Shown: positions 44,624 through 53,797 of the stretch, in pieces
Layout: each line of letters starts with the position of its first letter
Position numbering within the stretch: position 1 is the first letter of the stretch
NCBI RefSeq assembly: GCF_900107935.1
Contig: NZ_FNVG01000021.1
Coordinates: forward strand, 1-64,000
Reading direction: 5' to 3'
Source of the DNA: Vibrio hangzhouensis
GTDB taxonomy: Bacteria > Pseudomonadota > Gammaproteobacteria > Enterobacterales > Vibrionaceae
Length of the DNA: 64,000 bases
Program-made: the position numbers and the translations under genes
Notes under the pieces: generated by a model
Database searches by the model: none
Seen by the model: only the letters and a program-made list of their open reading frames with translations
What the model was told of the DNA's origin: nothing

Positions 44624-45505
44624 TTAGCTCTCAAGCTTGGCAATAAGTTGCTCCAATTTGTGAGGTTCATCAAGACTTATCGTAACTTTAGATTTTCCAC
44701 TTGCATTTCGAACCAGAGACACTTTTGCCCCCAATTTTTCACTTAAACGCAACGAAATTTCTTTTGCATCACGGTCTTCTGACTGTTTTTTCTCTGAAGA
44801 GTTCGGTTTTAAGCACTTTTTCACCAGATCTTCCGTCTGGCGCACCGTCAGTTGTTTCTTAGCAACCGTTGCAGCTAACTCACACTGAACGTCGCCTTCG
44901 AGAGCCAATAAAGCGCGAGCATGGCCCATATCAAGGAGTTTATCCTCAACCAGTTTCTTGACCGGCGTCTCCAACTGGTTGAGACGCAGCAAGTTACTGA
45001 CAGCTGTACGCGACTTACCAATGACATCAGCCACTTGTTGGTGAGTCAGTTCAAACTCATCCTGCAGTCGCTCTAAAGCCTGAGCTTCTTCAATGGCATT
45101 GAGATCTTCACGTTGGATGTTTTCAATCAACGCCATCGCTACCGCAGCGCGATCCTGAACATTTTTCACCAGACACGGCACCATTTTCAGGCCCGCTTGT
45201 CTGGCGGCACGCCAACGTCGCTCACCTGCAATGATTTCATATTGCTCATGGCCCACGCTTCGTACCACGATAGGCTGAATAATGCCTTGCGACTGAATGG
45301 ACGCAGCCAGTTCCTCTAACGCCTCTGACGCCATATCTTTGCGAGGTTGATAAATACCTGGACGCAGGCTATTGATTGAGAGTTCTGCCAAATCTCCGTC
45401 AGCAGACATCGTTTGACTTTGAGTGGCTACCTGCTGTTTTTCTCTTGCGATTGAGCTAGTAGACAGCAGCGCGTCTAGCCCCTTTCCTAAACCACGTTTG
45501 GACAT
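44624..45505 (-). CDS. parB: chromosome-partitioning protein ParB
   Basis: ParB binds parS sites near the origin and spreads as a CTP-dependent clamp. The 293-residue protein starts MSKRGLGKGLDALL and has the ParB/Srx domain with the CTP-site motif GERRWRAAR, a helix-turn-helix near HQQVADVIGKSRTAVSNLLRL and a C-terminal dimerisation domain. It follows parA by 23 bases. Confidence 0.96.
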   Translation of the reverse strand: MSKRGLGKGLDALLSTSSIAREKQQVATQSQTMSADGDLAELSINSLRPGIYQPRKDMASEALEELAASIQSQGIIQPIVVRSVGHEQYEIIAGERRWRAARQAGLKMVPCLVKNVQDRAAVAMALIENIQREDLNAIEEAQALERLQDEFELTHQQVADVIGKSRTAVSNLLRLNQLETPVKKLVEDKLLDMGHARALLALEGDVQCELAATVAKKQLTVRQTEDLVKKCLKPNSSEKKQSEDRDAKEISLRLSEKLGAKVSLVRNASGKSKVTISLDEPHKLEQLIAKLES

Positions 45506-45528
45506 TGAATCGATTTTCCTTAAGAGCG

Positions 45529-46302
45529 TTAAGCCAATACTTCTTCGCGTCGTAACATCTCACCCGCCAGAGCAAGATAAGCTTTAGCACCCGCTGAATA
45601 CTTATCGTAATACATCGCGGGTTTGCCATGACTTGGCGCTTCTGCGAGGCGTACATTCCTAGGGATAACGGTTCGGTAAACCTTATCGCCAAAGTGCTTC
45701 TTCAACTGTTCAGACACTTCGTTCGCGAGTCGATTTCGAGGGTCATACATGGTTCGAAGTAACCCTTCAATCTTCAAGTTTTCATTAACTACCGCGGCCA
45801 GCTTGCTGATGGTATCCATCAATGCAGTCAGTCCCTCAAGAGCAAAATATTCACATTGCATCGGCACCAACACGGAGTCAGCAGCAGCCATTGCGTTAAT
45901 TGTAAGTAGGTTCAAAGAGGGAGGACAATCGATAAAGATGAAATCATAGTTATCGCGGATTGGCGCAAGTGCGTGTTTCAGGCGCACTTCTCGAGCAAAC
46001 ACTTCCATCAGTTTGATCTCTGCAGCGGTAACGTCACCGTTCGCGGCAATCAAGTCAAACTGACCAGAGGTGTTGTCACAAACTACCTGTTCAAAAGGAA
46101 GCTCATCAACCAGCAAATCGTAAGCAGTTGTTTCTACTTGATACTTATCGACGCCACTGGCCATCGTCGCATTACCCTGCGGATCGAGATCTATCACCAA
46201 GACTTTACGTTTGGTGGCAGCCATCGATGCCGCCAAATTTACACACGTTGTTGTTTTTCCAACGCCACCTTTCTGGTTCGCAATAGCGACAATTTTTCCC
46301 AC
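45529..46302 (-). CDS. parA: chromosome-partitioning ATPase ParA
   Basis: ParA is a Walker-type ATPase that moves ParB-bound origins, for Vibrio chromosome 1 to the cell pole. It starts at GTG (46302) after GGAGAGG. The 257-residue protein has the deviant Walker A motif KGGVGKTT (residues 11-18) with the signature lysine, and the Walker B stretch FIFIDCPPSLN. It is the first of the parAB pair, downstream of rsmG. Confidence 0.96.
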   Translation of the reverse strand: MGKIVAIANQKGGVGKTTTCVNLAASMAATKRKVLVIDLDPQGNATMASGVDKYQVETTAYDLLVDELPFEQVVCDNTSGQFDLIAANGDVTAAEIKLMEVFAREVRLKHALAPIRDNYDFIFIDCPPSLNLLTINAMAAADSVLVPMQCEYFALEGLTALMDTISKLAAVVNENLKIEGLLRTMYDPRNRLANEVSEQLKKHFGDKVYRTVIPRNVRLAEAPSHGKPAMYYDKYSAGAKAYLALAGEMLRREEVLA

Positions 46303-46315
46303 GACAACCTCTCCA

Positions 46316-46951
46316 TTATCCCTTCTTGGATAAGATTACAAGATGACGGTCACCTTCCAACTCAGGAACTTGCAAAGGTTTGATATCGATCACAGAACAC
46401 CACGCTGGCAATTCTGAGACTTCCTGATCATGAAGCTGACCCTTTAATGCGTAAAAGCGACCACTTTCCGCTTTTGGTAAATGCTCGCACCAGTTGACCA
46501 TATCGGTCATGGACGCAAAAGCCCGACTCAATACTCCATCAAAGCCACCTTCGGGGTCAAATTCTTCGACGCGAGATTGGACTGGTGTGACATTTTCCAG
46601 TTTAAGTTCATGGGCGACTTGCTTAATGAAACGAATTCGCTTGCCAAGGCTGTCGAGCAGCGTAAATGAATACGCGGGATTCATGATAGCCAGCGGAATG
46701 CCCGGAAGCCCCGGTCCGGTACCAACATCAATAAAACGTTCACCTTCCAGGTGGCTACTAACAACAATACTATCCAGAATATGTTTCACCAACATATCTT
46801 CAGGTCGGCGCACAGAGGTCAGGTTATACGCTTTGTTCCACTTGTCGAGAAGTTGAACATAACCAACCAGCTGTTGTCTTTGAACGTCGGAGACCTCTAA
46901 TGAGGTCTCTGATAGCAGTTGATCCAGTTTTGCTCTTAAGTTATTGCTCAC
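46316..46951 (-). CDS. rsmG: 16S rRNA m7G527 methyltransferase RsmG
   Basis: RsmG methylates G527 of 16S rRNA. The 211-residue protein has the SAM-binding motif IDVGTGPGLPGIPLAI. It starts at GTG (46951), overlapping the mnmG stop by four bases (GTGA), so its translation is coupled to mnmG. Confidence 0.97.
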   Translation of the reverse strand: MSNNLRAKLDQLLSETSLEVSDVQRQQLVGYVQLLDKWNKAYNLTSVRRPEDMLVKHILDSIVVSSHLEGERFIDVGTGPGLPGIPLAIMNPAYSFTLLDSLGKRIRFIKQVAHELKLENVTPVQSRVEEFDPEGGFDGVLSRAFASMTDMVNWCEHLPKAESGRFYALKGQLHDQEVSELPAWCSVIDIKPLQVPELEGDRHLVILSKKG

Positions 46952-48843
46952 GCTGCTTCACCTTTCTTCAGCATTCCTTTTTTCTTCAGATATACCAACA
47001 AGATAGATATGGCTGCTGGGGTAATACCGGAAATACGAGAAGCAATACCAATGCTTTCAGGCTTCGCCTCACTCAGTTTCGCCACCACTTCATTAGACAA
47101 CCCCTGCACGTCACTGTAATCAAGATCGGCTGGGATCTTAGTGTTTTCATGTCGTAGTGACTTGGTGATCTCATCTTGTTGACGTTGGATATAGCCTTCG
47201 TATTTCACCTGGATCTCTACCTGCTCACTGGCCTGTTGATCCTCCAGAGCGGGTGAAAAGGCCTCCAGTGAGGTCAACTGTGCATAATTCAATTCCGGAC
47301 GACGCAACAGATCTTCACCGCTGGCTTCGCGTGAAATCGGTGTTTTCAGCAAGGCATTCAGTGCATCGACGCCTTCAGACTTAGGGTTAATCCAGGTTTC
47401 TTTCAAACGCTGGCGCTCGTTGGCCATATTATTCATTTTCTCGTTGAAGCGGCTCCAACGCTGCTCGCTAATCAAACCTAGCTCATGCGCTTTTTCGGTC
47501 AGACGAATATCGGCGTTGTCTTCACGCAGCAATAGTCGATATTCAGCACGAGAAGTGAACATGCGGTAAGGTTCTTTTGTCCCCATGGTAGAAAGATCAT
47601 CGATCAATACACCCATGTACGCCTGATCACGACGTGGGCTCCAACCTTCCTTACCCTGAGAGTACAAGCTTGCATTCAGGCCAGCCATTAAACCCTGGGC
47701 GGCCGCTTCTTCGTAACCGGTTGTGCCGTTGATTTGTCCCGCAAAGAACAAACCTGAGATAAACTTCGTTTCATAAGTTTGCTTCAAATCACGCGGATCG
47801 AAGAAATCATACTCAATCGCATAGCCTGGACGCACAATATGTGCATTCTCAAAGCCTTTCATTGAGCGAACAATTTGGACCTGTACATCAAACGGCAAGC
47901 TGGTGGAAATGCCATTTGGGTATAATTCATGAGTGGTCAGCCCTTCAGGCTCGATAAAAATCTGGTGACTGTTTTTATCGGCAAAACGCATCACCTTGTC
48001 TTCAATCGACGGACAATAGCGCGGGCCGATGCCTTCGATAACCCCGGCATACATTGGGCTACGATCGAGGTTGTTGCGAATAACTTCATGCGTAGATTCA
48101 TTCGTGTGGGTAATGAAGCACGGAATCTGAGTCGGGTGCTGACTACGATTACCCATGAAAGAAAAAACAGGAGTAGGGTTATCACCGTGCTGCACTTCCA
48201 GTACCGAAAAATCGACACTGCGGGCATCAATACGCGGTGGTGTGCCGGTTTTCAGACGATCAACGCGGAACGGCAATTCACGTAAACGCGCAGCCAGAGC
48301 AATTGAAGGTTGATCCCCCATTCGACCACCAGAAGAACTTTCCATTCCAATGTGGATCTTACCACCCAGGAAGGTTCCAACCGTCAATACAACTGATCGT
48401 GAACGGAACTTCAATCCCATTTCCGTCACAACACCACGCACCTGATCCTGTTCAACGATCAGATCATCGACCGATTGCTGAAATAGCGTCAGGTTTGGTG
48501 TGTTTTCCAGAGCGTGACGCACATACGCTTTGTACAGAGCACGATCTGCTTGTGCGCGTGTTGCTCGTACCGCAGGACCTTTAGAAGCATTCAGTGTGCG
48601 AAATTGAATACCGGCATGATCAATGGCTTCAGCCATCAGACCACCCATCGCATCCACTTCTTTTACCAGATGCCCTTTACCAATACCGCCAATGGCTGGG
48701 TTACAAGACATCTGACCCAGAGTATCAATATTGTGGGTCAACAGTAGTGTTTTTTGCCCGGTACGAGCAGATGCGAGTGCGGCTTCCGTTCCTGCATGTC
48801 CGCCACCCACTACGATGACATCAAATGTTTCGTGATAAAGCAT
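46948..48843 (-). CDS. mnmG: tRNA uridine-34 modification enzyme MnmG (GidA)
   Basis: MnmG works with MnmE to add the cmnm5 group at U34 of some tRNAs, using FAD and methylene-tetrahydrofolate. The 631-residue protein has the dinucleotide-binding motif VVGGGHAGTEAALA (residues 11-24) and the GidA signature CNPAIGGIGKGHLVKEVDAM. Its start lies next to oriC, a placement shared with E. coli and other vibrios. MnmE is encoded on the other side of oriC. Confidence 0.97.
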   Translation of the reverse strand: MLYHETFDVIVVGGGHAGTEAALASARTGQKTLLLTHNIDTLGQMSCNPAIGGIGKGHLVKEVDAMGGLMAEAIDHAGIQFRTLNASKGPAVRATRAQADRALYKAYVRHALENTPNLTLFQQSVDDLIVEQDQVRGVVTEMGLKFRSRSVVLTVGTFLGGKIHIGMESSSGGRMGDQPSIALAARLRELPFRVDRLKTGTPPRIDARSVDFSVLEVQHGDNPTPVFSFMGNRSQHPTQIPCFITHTNESTHEVIRNNLDRSPMYAGVIEGIGPRYCPSIEDKVMRFADKNSHQIFIEPEGLTTHELYPNGISTSLPFDVQVQIVRSMKGFENAHIVRPGYAIEYDFFDPRDLKQTYETKFISGLFFAGQINGTTGYEEAAAQGLMAGLNASLYSQGKEGWSPRRDQAYMGVLIDDLSTMGTKEPYRMFTSRAEYRLLLREDNADIRLTEKAHELGLISEQRWSRFNEKMNNMANERQRLKETWINPKSEGVDALNALLKTPISREASGEDLLRRPELNYAQLTSLEAFSPALEDQQASEQVEIQVKYEGYIQRQQDEITKSLRHENTKIPADLDYSDVQGLSNEVVAKLSEAKPESIGIASRISGITPAAISILLVYLKKKGMLKKGEAA

Positions 48844-48943
48844 GAACCGACCTCAGTATTCAATCGACAAATTAGACAAACCAAAAAGGAGACGTATTCT
48901 ACCGCTTTTCTTAGGGTGAGAAAATCTGTTTTCACACTTTTTG

Positions 48944-49212
48944 GATCTAAGAAATAAGTAATATAAAGATAAGATCTATATATATGATCTTTTATTAGAT
49001 CTATTATTAGGATCCACGATCTCTGTGGATAAGTCGAAAATGATCAACAAATCCATGGATCTTATTTAGATCGTTTGTTGTGATCTAGTGTTGATCTAGT
49101 GCTGTATTATCTGGGATCAAAATGGCTACTTATGCACAGGGCTGGGGTGGACGCAAACTTGTTCTTTGGATAAATATAGGTTTTTCACCGGAAAGATCAT
49201 CTTTTATCCACA
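48944..49212. other. replication origin of chromosome 1 (oriC)
   Basis: The mnmG-mioC intergenic region, the known origin site in vibrios, holds about 13 GATC sites between 48944 and 49198, an A/T-rich segment with GATCT repeats (48961-49010, the probable unwinding element), and DnaA boxes: TGTGGATAA 49024-49032 and TTATCCACA 49204-49212 (both perfect), TTATGCACA 49130-49138 (consensus), and TTTGGATAA 49165-49173 (one mismatch). The GATC density fits Dam/SeqA control. The stretch 48844-48943 shows nothing further. Confidence 0.93.
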
Positions 49213-49275
49213 GTCTAGGTGGTTATTTTATGTTCAGTTGCTCGGTTTGTGCTATTAGAAGTTACTCACAGGCGT

Positions 49276-49299
49276 AAAAAAAGCGGCGAATGCCGCTTT
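49276..49299 (-). terminator. mioC terminator facing oriC
   Basis: An 8-bp stem (49280-49287 with 49292-49299) with loop GAAT and, on the minus strand, a following T run stops mioC transcription before it reaches oriC. Confidence 0.85.
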
Positions 49300-49315
49300 G
49301 ATGGTAAGGGGGATT

Positions 49316-49753
49316 TCACTGAAACTTAGCGATGTGCTCATTGAGCCAGCTTTCAGCGGCATCTTCAGGTACCGGGTCGTTGAGGACGTCAATTTCCAGA
49401 CAGTCGGTCAGTGGGGTGGCGCCTATATCTTCCAGGAGTGCGTGCGCATGTTTACCTGCGGCGCAAAAGGTGTCGTAACTTGAGTCTCCGATGCCAATAA
49501 CGGCAAACTTTACATCAGACATACGCGGCGGCGTGTTCTGTAAAGCGGCAATAAATGGCTGAATGTTATCTGGGTAATCGCCCGCACCGTGTGTCGAGGT
49601 GATCAGGAGCCAAATGCCATCGGTACCGACTTCAGACAGTTCTGGCTGATTGTGAATCGTGGTATCCAGTCCTTGCTCTACCAGCAAGTCACTAAGGTGA
49701 TCACCCACATACTCCGCACCACCTAAGGTACTCCCCGTAATAATGTGAATCAT
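49316..49753 (-). CDS. mioC: flavodoxin-like protein MioC
   Basis: MioC is an FMN-binding flavodoxin that supports biotin synthase activity in E. coli. The 145-residue protein has the phosphate-binding loop ITGSTLGGAEYV and the flavodoxin motif GIGDSSYDTFCAAG. It reads toward oriC and ends at a terminator just before it. Confidence 0.94.
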   Translation of the reverse strand: MIHIITGSTLGGAEYVGDHLSDLLVEQGLDTTIHNQPELSEVGTDGIWLLITSTHGAGDYPDNIQPFIAALQNTPPRMSDVKFAVIGIGDSSYDTFCAAGKHAHALLEDIGATPLTDCLEIDVLNDPVPEDAAESWLNEHIAKFQ

Positions 49754-49762
49754 TAATATTCC

Positions 49763-51124
49763 TTATTTACCAATACAGAAAGAAGAGAAGATTCGGCCAA
49801 GCAGATCGTCAGAACTGAACTCACCGGTAATTTCGTTCAGATGCTGCTGGGTGATGCGCAGTTCCTCTGCCAGGATTTCGCCTGCCATATAGCCTTCCAG
49901 TTGTTGCTGGCCAATATCAAGATGTTCGGCTGCTCGCTCCAGTGCATCCAGATGACGACGCCTGGCCATAAAGCCGCCCTCATTAGCGCCGGAAAAGCCC
50001 ATAATGGCCTTAAGGTGTTCTCGTAAAGCAGGGACGCCTTCACCCGTGCGTGCCGACAGACGAATCAATGTCGGATCATTCACATGACAGATCCCCAGAG
50101 ATTCACCCGTTTCGTCAACTTTATTGCGGATCACTGTGATGCCGATTGACGGAGGCAGGCGATCAATAAAGTCTGGCCAAATATCTTTAGGATCGGTGGC
50201 GTCAGTGGTGGTGCCATCGACCATAAACAAGACGCGGTCTGCTTGCTCAATCTCTTCCCAGGCGCGCTCAATACCAATGCGCTCCACTTCGTCAGAAGCA
50301 TCACGCAGGCCAGCGGTATCAATGATGTGCAGTGGCATACCATCAATATGGATGTGCTCACGCAGAACATCACGTGTGGTCCCCGCAATATCGGTGACGA
50401 TAGCCGATTCTTTGCCTGACAGCGCATTGAGCAGGCTCGATTTACCGGCATTAGGGCGTCCGGCAATGACCACCTTCATGCCTTCACGCATGATAGCACC
50501 CTGGTTGGCTTCTTTACGGACTGAGTCCAGGTTGTCGATGATTTGCTGAAGATCACCCGCGACTTTGCCATCGGCAAGAAAGTCGATTTCTTCTTCCGGG
50601 AAGTCAATGGCAGCTTCAACGTAGATCCGCAGGTGTATTAATGACTCCACCAGCACCTGAATACGCTTTGAGAACTGACCCTGCAGGGATTGAAGTGCTG
50701 ATTTTGCCGCTTCTTCTGAACTGGCATCGATCAGGTCGGCAATGGCTTCAGCCTGAGTCAGGTCCATTTTATCGTTCAGGAACGCACGCTCACTAAATTC
50801 CCCTGGCCTTGCGGGGCGTACACCAGGAATGGTTAAGATGCGCTTAATTAGCATATCCATCACGACAGGACCACCATGGCCCTGAAGCTCCAGTACATCT
50901 TCGCCGGTAAAGGAGTGTGGATTTGGGAAGTAGAGTGCAATGCCTTGATCCAGCTCGCTGCCATCCTGTGCTTTAAACGCAAGATAGTCCGCATAACGTG
51001 GCTTTAATGTTTTCCCCGTCACTTGCAGTGCGACTTCTGAAGCCAGAGGTCCTGAAACGCGGATAATACCCACGCCGCCTCGGCCTGGGGCTGTAGCCTG
51101 AGCCACAATCGTATCTGTAGTCAT
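49763..51124 (-). CDS. mnmE: tRNA modification GTPase MnmE (TrmE)
   Basis: MnmE is the partner of MnmG. The start MTTDTIVAQATAPGRGG at 51124 gives 453 residues (E. coli 454); a frame extended to 51187 runs into the terminator. The folate-binding N-terminal domain is followed by a GTPase domain with P-loop GRPNAGKSS (about 221), switch DIAGTTRD, DTAGLRD and NKVD motifs, and the C-terminal CIGK motif with the conserved Cys. Confidence 0.97.
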   Translation of the reverse strand: MTTDTIVAQATAPGRGGVGIIRVSGPLASEVALQVTGKTLKPRYADYLAFKAQDGSELDQGIALYFPNPHSFTGEDVLELQGHGGPVVMDMLIKRILTIPGVRPARPGEFSERAFLNDKMDLTQAEAIADLIDASSEEAAKSALQSLQGQFSKRIQVLVESLIHLRIYVEAAIDFPEEEIDFLADGKVAGDLQQIIDNLDSVRKEANQGAIMREGMKVVIAGRPNAGKSSLLNALSGKESAIVTDIAGTTRDVLREHIHIDGMPLHIIDTAGLRDASDEVERIGIERAWEEIEQADRVLFMVDGTTTDATDPKDIWPDFIDRLPPSIGITVIRNKVDETGESLGICHVNDPTLIRLSARTGEGVPALREHLKAIMGFSGANEGGFMARRRHLDALERAAEHLDIGQQQLEGYMAGEILAEELRITQQHLNEITGEFSSDDLLGRIFSSFCIGK

Positions 51125-51174
51125 TGTGTTGCCTAATCGCAGTACTTTAGCCAAATTGTAATCATGGTGAATGA

Positions 51175-51205
51175 AAAAGGCGACCATTTAGGCCGCCTTT
51201 TATTC
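51175..51205 (-). terminator. hairpin between yidC and mnmE
   Basis: An 11-bp stem (51175-51185 with 51191-51201) with one mismatch and flanking A and T runs ends the rpmH-to-yidC transcript. Confidence 0.8.
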
Positions 51206-51222
51206 TATTTACTCAGTTGAGA

Positions 51223-52845
51223 CTACTTAGAATGCAGTCCTTTCTTTTCCAGCGCTTTATAGATAAGCGTTTGCTGGATAAGTGTCACGATGTTCGATAC
51301 CAACCAGTATAGAACCAGACCTGATGGGAACCATAGGAAGAAGAAAGTAAACATAACCGGCATAAAGGTCATGATCTTCTGCTGCATTGGATCCGTTACC
51401 GTTGTTGGGCTCATCTTCTGGATCAGGAACATACTTGCACCCATCAATAGCGGTAGGATGTAGTATGGGTCCTGAGCCGATAAATCGTGAATCCAGCCGA
51501 AAAATGGTGAATGACGTAGCTCAACCGACTCCATCAGTGCCCAGTACAGTGCGATGAAGATAGGCATCTGTAGCAAGATTGGCAGACAGCCACCCAGTGG
51601 GTTCACTTTCTCTTTCTTGTACAGTTCCATCATTTCCTGGCTCATGCGCTGGCGGTCATCACCGATACGCTCACGCATTGCTTGCAGCTTAGGCTGTAGC
51701 ATGCGCATTTTCGCCATTGAGGTGTACTGTGCTTTAGTTAGTGGGTACATCGCACCACGCACCAGGAAGGTCAGACAGATGATGGCCAGACCCCAGTTCA
51801 CCACAATACCTTGGATGAACGACAGTAGCGTGTGAAGTGGTTTCGCGATAAACCATAACCAGCCGTAGTCTACAACTAGGTCTAGGTTAGGTGCGACTTC
51901 GGCCATTTCGTTTTGCAGTTTTGGACCGGCCCAAAGAGTGGCTTTCAGTGTCGCGGTTTGACCGTCGGCAATTGTTGTGTTCGGCATGCGAACACCGATA
52001 TCGCCCAGGTTACCAATCACGCGAGTGTAAAGGTTCGTGCCTGGTGCTTCACGAGGGATCCATGCCGCAGCGAAGTAGTGCTGAATCATTGCTGCCCAGC
52101 CCTGACCGTCAGTCAGGTTAAGAGACAGGTTGCGATCCTGCATGTCTTCGAAGCTGTACTTTTTATAGCGAGTGTCTTGAGTTGAGTAAGCACCGCCATT
52201 GTAAGTTGGCATTGTGATGCTACCGCCTTTGTCCTGTAGGTTTTGACGAAGGTGAGCATACATACCAAACGTCGCATTCTGGCCAGAGTTGTTGTTTACA
52301 TCGTATTCAACATCAATCGCGTAGTTGCCACGTTTTAGAATAAAGGTCTTAGTGTAAGTGATGCCGTTGGCTTCAAAGATCATTGGCACACGAAGTTCGT
52401 CCTGACCGTCAGCAAGAGTGAAGCTCTCAGCCGATACAGAGTATGCTGGGCGACTTGTGCTGCTCAGATCGATGCCCTGAGGGCCAACCAGGCCACTTTG
52501 TGCGATAAACTGATGACCTTGACTGTCTTTCAGTAGCTCAAACGGGTCGCTAGATTCTAACTCAGTTGCGTACTCGTTTAGGTTTGCTGTTACTACATCA
52601 CCGCCAACGGTATTGATACCGAGCGTTAGTACGTCAGTTTTCACTGTAATGACTTTTTCTGATGCTGCCTGGCCTTGGCCTGGTGCAGGATCTAGTTCAT
52701 CAGCGAAAGATGGCGCAGGTAGAGTACTGCTTTGCGTCTGCTGAGTCGGAACGGGTGCTGGGTTCTTATACGATTGCCATTGTTGAAACAGCAAAAAAGA
52801 AACCAAAGCCAAACCGATTAACAGAATATTACGTTGAGAATCCAT
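51223..52845 (-). CDS. yidC: membrane protein insertase YidC
   Basis: YidC inserts and folds inner-membrane proteins, with or without SecYEG. The 540-residue protein has an N-terminal membrane anchor (ILLIGLALVSFLLFQQW), a large periplasmic domain, and a C-terminal insertase core with the conserved Arg in LTFLVRGAMYPLTKAQYTSM. It belongs to the rpmH-rnpA-yidD-yidC operon. Confidence 0.97.
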   Translation of the reverse strand: MDSQRNILLIGLALVSFLLFQQWQSYKNPAPVPTQQTQSSTLPAPSFADELDPAPGQGQAASEKVITVKTDVLTLGINTVGGDVVTANLNEYATELESSDPFELLKDSQGHQFIAQSGLVGPQGIDLSSTSRPAYSVSAESFTLADGQDELRVPMIFEANGITYTKTFILKRGNYAIDVEYDVNNNSGQNATFGMYAHLRQNLQDKGGSITMPTYNGGAYSTQDTRYKKYSFEDMQDRNLSLNLTDGQGWAAMIQHYFAAAWIPREAPGTNLYTRVIGNLGDIGVRMPNTTIADGQTATLKATLWAGPKLQNEMAEVAPNLDLVVDYGWLWFIAKPLHTLLSFIQGIVVNWGLAIICLTFLVRGAMYPLTKAQYTSMAKMRMLQPKLQAMRERIGDDRQRMSQEMMELYKKEKVNPLGGCLPILLQMPIFIALYWALMESVELRHSPFFGWIHDLSAQDPYYILPLLMGASMFLIQKMSPTTVTDPMQQKIMTFMPVMFTFFFLWFPSGLVLYWLVSNIVTLIQQTLIYKALEKKGLHSK

Positions 52846-52847
52846 CG

Positions 52848-53105
52848 TTATTTATCTCTGTCTTGTTTTTGGACTGGTGGTACGGGGTCAAATCCCCCTT
52901 CATTCAAAGGATGGCATTTTAATAGACGTTTGCCTGATAACCAACATCCTTTTACAAAACCGTGAGCTTTCAAGGCTTCTATAGCGTAAAGAGAACAGGT
53001 TGGGGTGAACCGACAGCGAGGTCCGATAAGAGGACTGATTATCCACCGATAGAGGTAGACGAGTCCGATAGCTAACCACGCGAAGGGCGAGACAGGCGAT
53101 GCCAT
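52848..53105 (-). CDS. yidD: membrane insertion efficiency factor YidD
   Basis: The 85-residue protein has the family motif GPRCRFTPTCSLYAIEALKAHG and an N-terminal hydrophobic segment. It is thought to assist YidC-linked membrane insertion. Its start lies inside rnpA (34-base overlap), a usual arrangement in this operon. Confidence 0.92.
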   Translation of the reverse strand: MASPVSPFAWLAIGLVYLYRWIISPLIGPRCRFTPTCSLYAIEALKAHGFVKGCWLSGKRLLKCHPLNEGGFDPVPPVQKQDRDK

Positions 53106-53428
53106 AACTTATCTAGAAGTTTGAACATTTCTTCATTGCTTAGAGTTTGCGCACTCTTCTTGGCAATTACAACAAAATCTTTGCTTGGAAGCTCATGTTG
53201 TTTGTTACGAAAACTTTCACGAACCAAACGCTTAAAGTGGTTTCTGGCAACAGCTGTTTTAATCTGCTTTTTAGGAACCGCTAGGCCAAGACGAGGGTGT
53301 GATAGTGTGTTCTTGCGAGCAATGATGGTGAAATGGGGGGAGCCAGCTCGATGAGCTTGCTTAAATACGTTTTGGTAATGCTCGGGAGTTAACAAGCGTA
53401 ACTCCCGAATAAAGGCATGCTTTTTCAA
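53072..53428 (-). CDS. rnpA: ribonuclease P protein component RnpA
   Basis: RnpA is the protein cofactor of RNase P, which trims tRNA 5' ends. The 118-residue basic protein has the RNR signature region AVARNHFKRLVRESFR. It follows rpmH by nine bases and overlaps yidD. Confidence 0.96.
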   Translation of the reverse strand: MKKHAFIRELRLLTPEHYQNVFKQAHRAGSPHFTIIARKNTLSHPRLGLAVPKKQIKTAVARNHFKRLVRESFRNKQHELPSKDFVVIAKKSAQTLSNEEMFKLLDKLWHRLSRPSRG

Positions 53429-53437
53429 AATAGAAGA

Positions 53438-53575
53438 TTATTTTGAAAGGCGAGCACGGCCTTTAGCACGACGTGCGTTAATTACTTTACGACCGTTCTT
53501 AGTCGCCATGCGAGCACGGAAACCGTGAGTACGCTTGCGCTTTAGAACTGAAGGTTGAAAAGTGCGTTTAGACAT
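53438..53575 (-). CDS. rpmH: 50S ribosomal protein L34
   Basis: The 45-residue, strongly basic protein begins MSKRTFQPSVLKRKRTHGFR and includes the RMATKNGRKVINARRAKGR stretch of L34. It is too short for ordinary open-frame lists but is certain from its sequence and from its place before rnpA and yidC. Two promoters lie upstream. Confidence 0.98.
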   Translation of the reverse strand: MSKRTFQPSVLKRKRTHGFRARMATKNGRKVINARRAKGRARLSK

Positions 53576-53700
53576 GGTTATTACCTTTACTGATCAGTAG
53601 TTTTAGGTTCTCGTTGAACCCGGCGTGGGACATATTTCCCGTCTTCTTTCTCTATATAGAGATAGAGAGGAAATCCGACGCCTCTCAACAAAGAGGCGGA

Positions 53701-53729
53701 ATTGTAATCACTGACTCGTCAAGAGTCAA
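53701..53729 (-). promoter_or_regulatory. rpmH promoter (proximal)
   Basis: On the minus strand, TTGACT (53724-53729) and TACAAT (53701-53706) are separated by exactly 17 bp, a near-consensus sigma-70 promoter about 125 bases before rpmH. Confidence 0.75.
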
Positions 53730-53760
53730 TAATCAGTTCAACTTCAATTCCAGCCGGCGA

Positions 53761-53788
53761 ATTATACTTTTTGTGAGCCAGAGCGCAA
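53761..53788 (-). promoter_or_regulatory. rpmH promoter (distal)
   Basis: On the minus strand, TTGCGC (53783-53788) and a perfect TATAAT (53761-53766) are 16 bp apart, just after the end of the ABC transporter ATPase gene (53798), so rpmH expression need not depend on that operon. Confidence 0.6.
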
Positions 53789-53797
53789 GGATCATTA

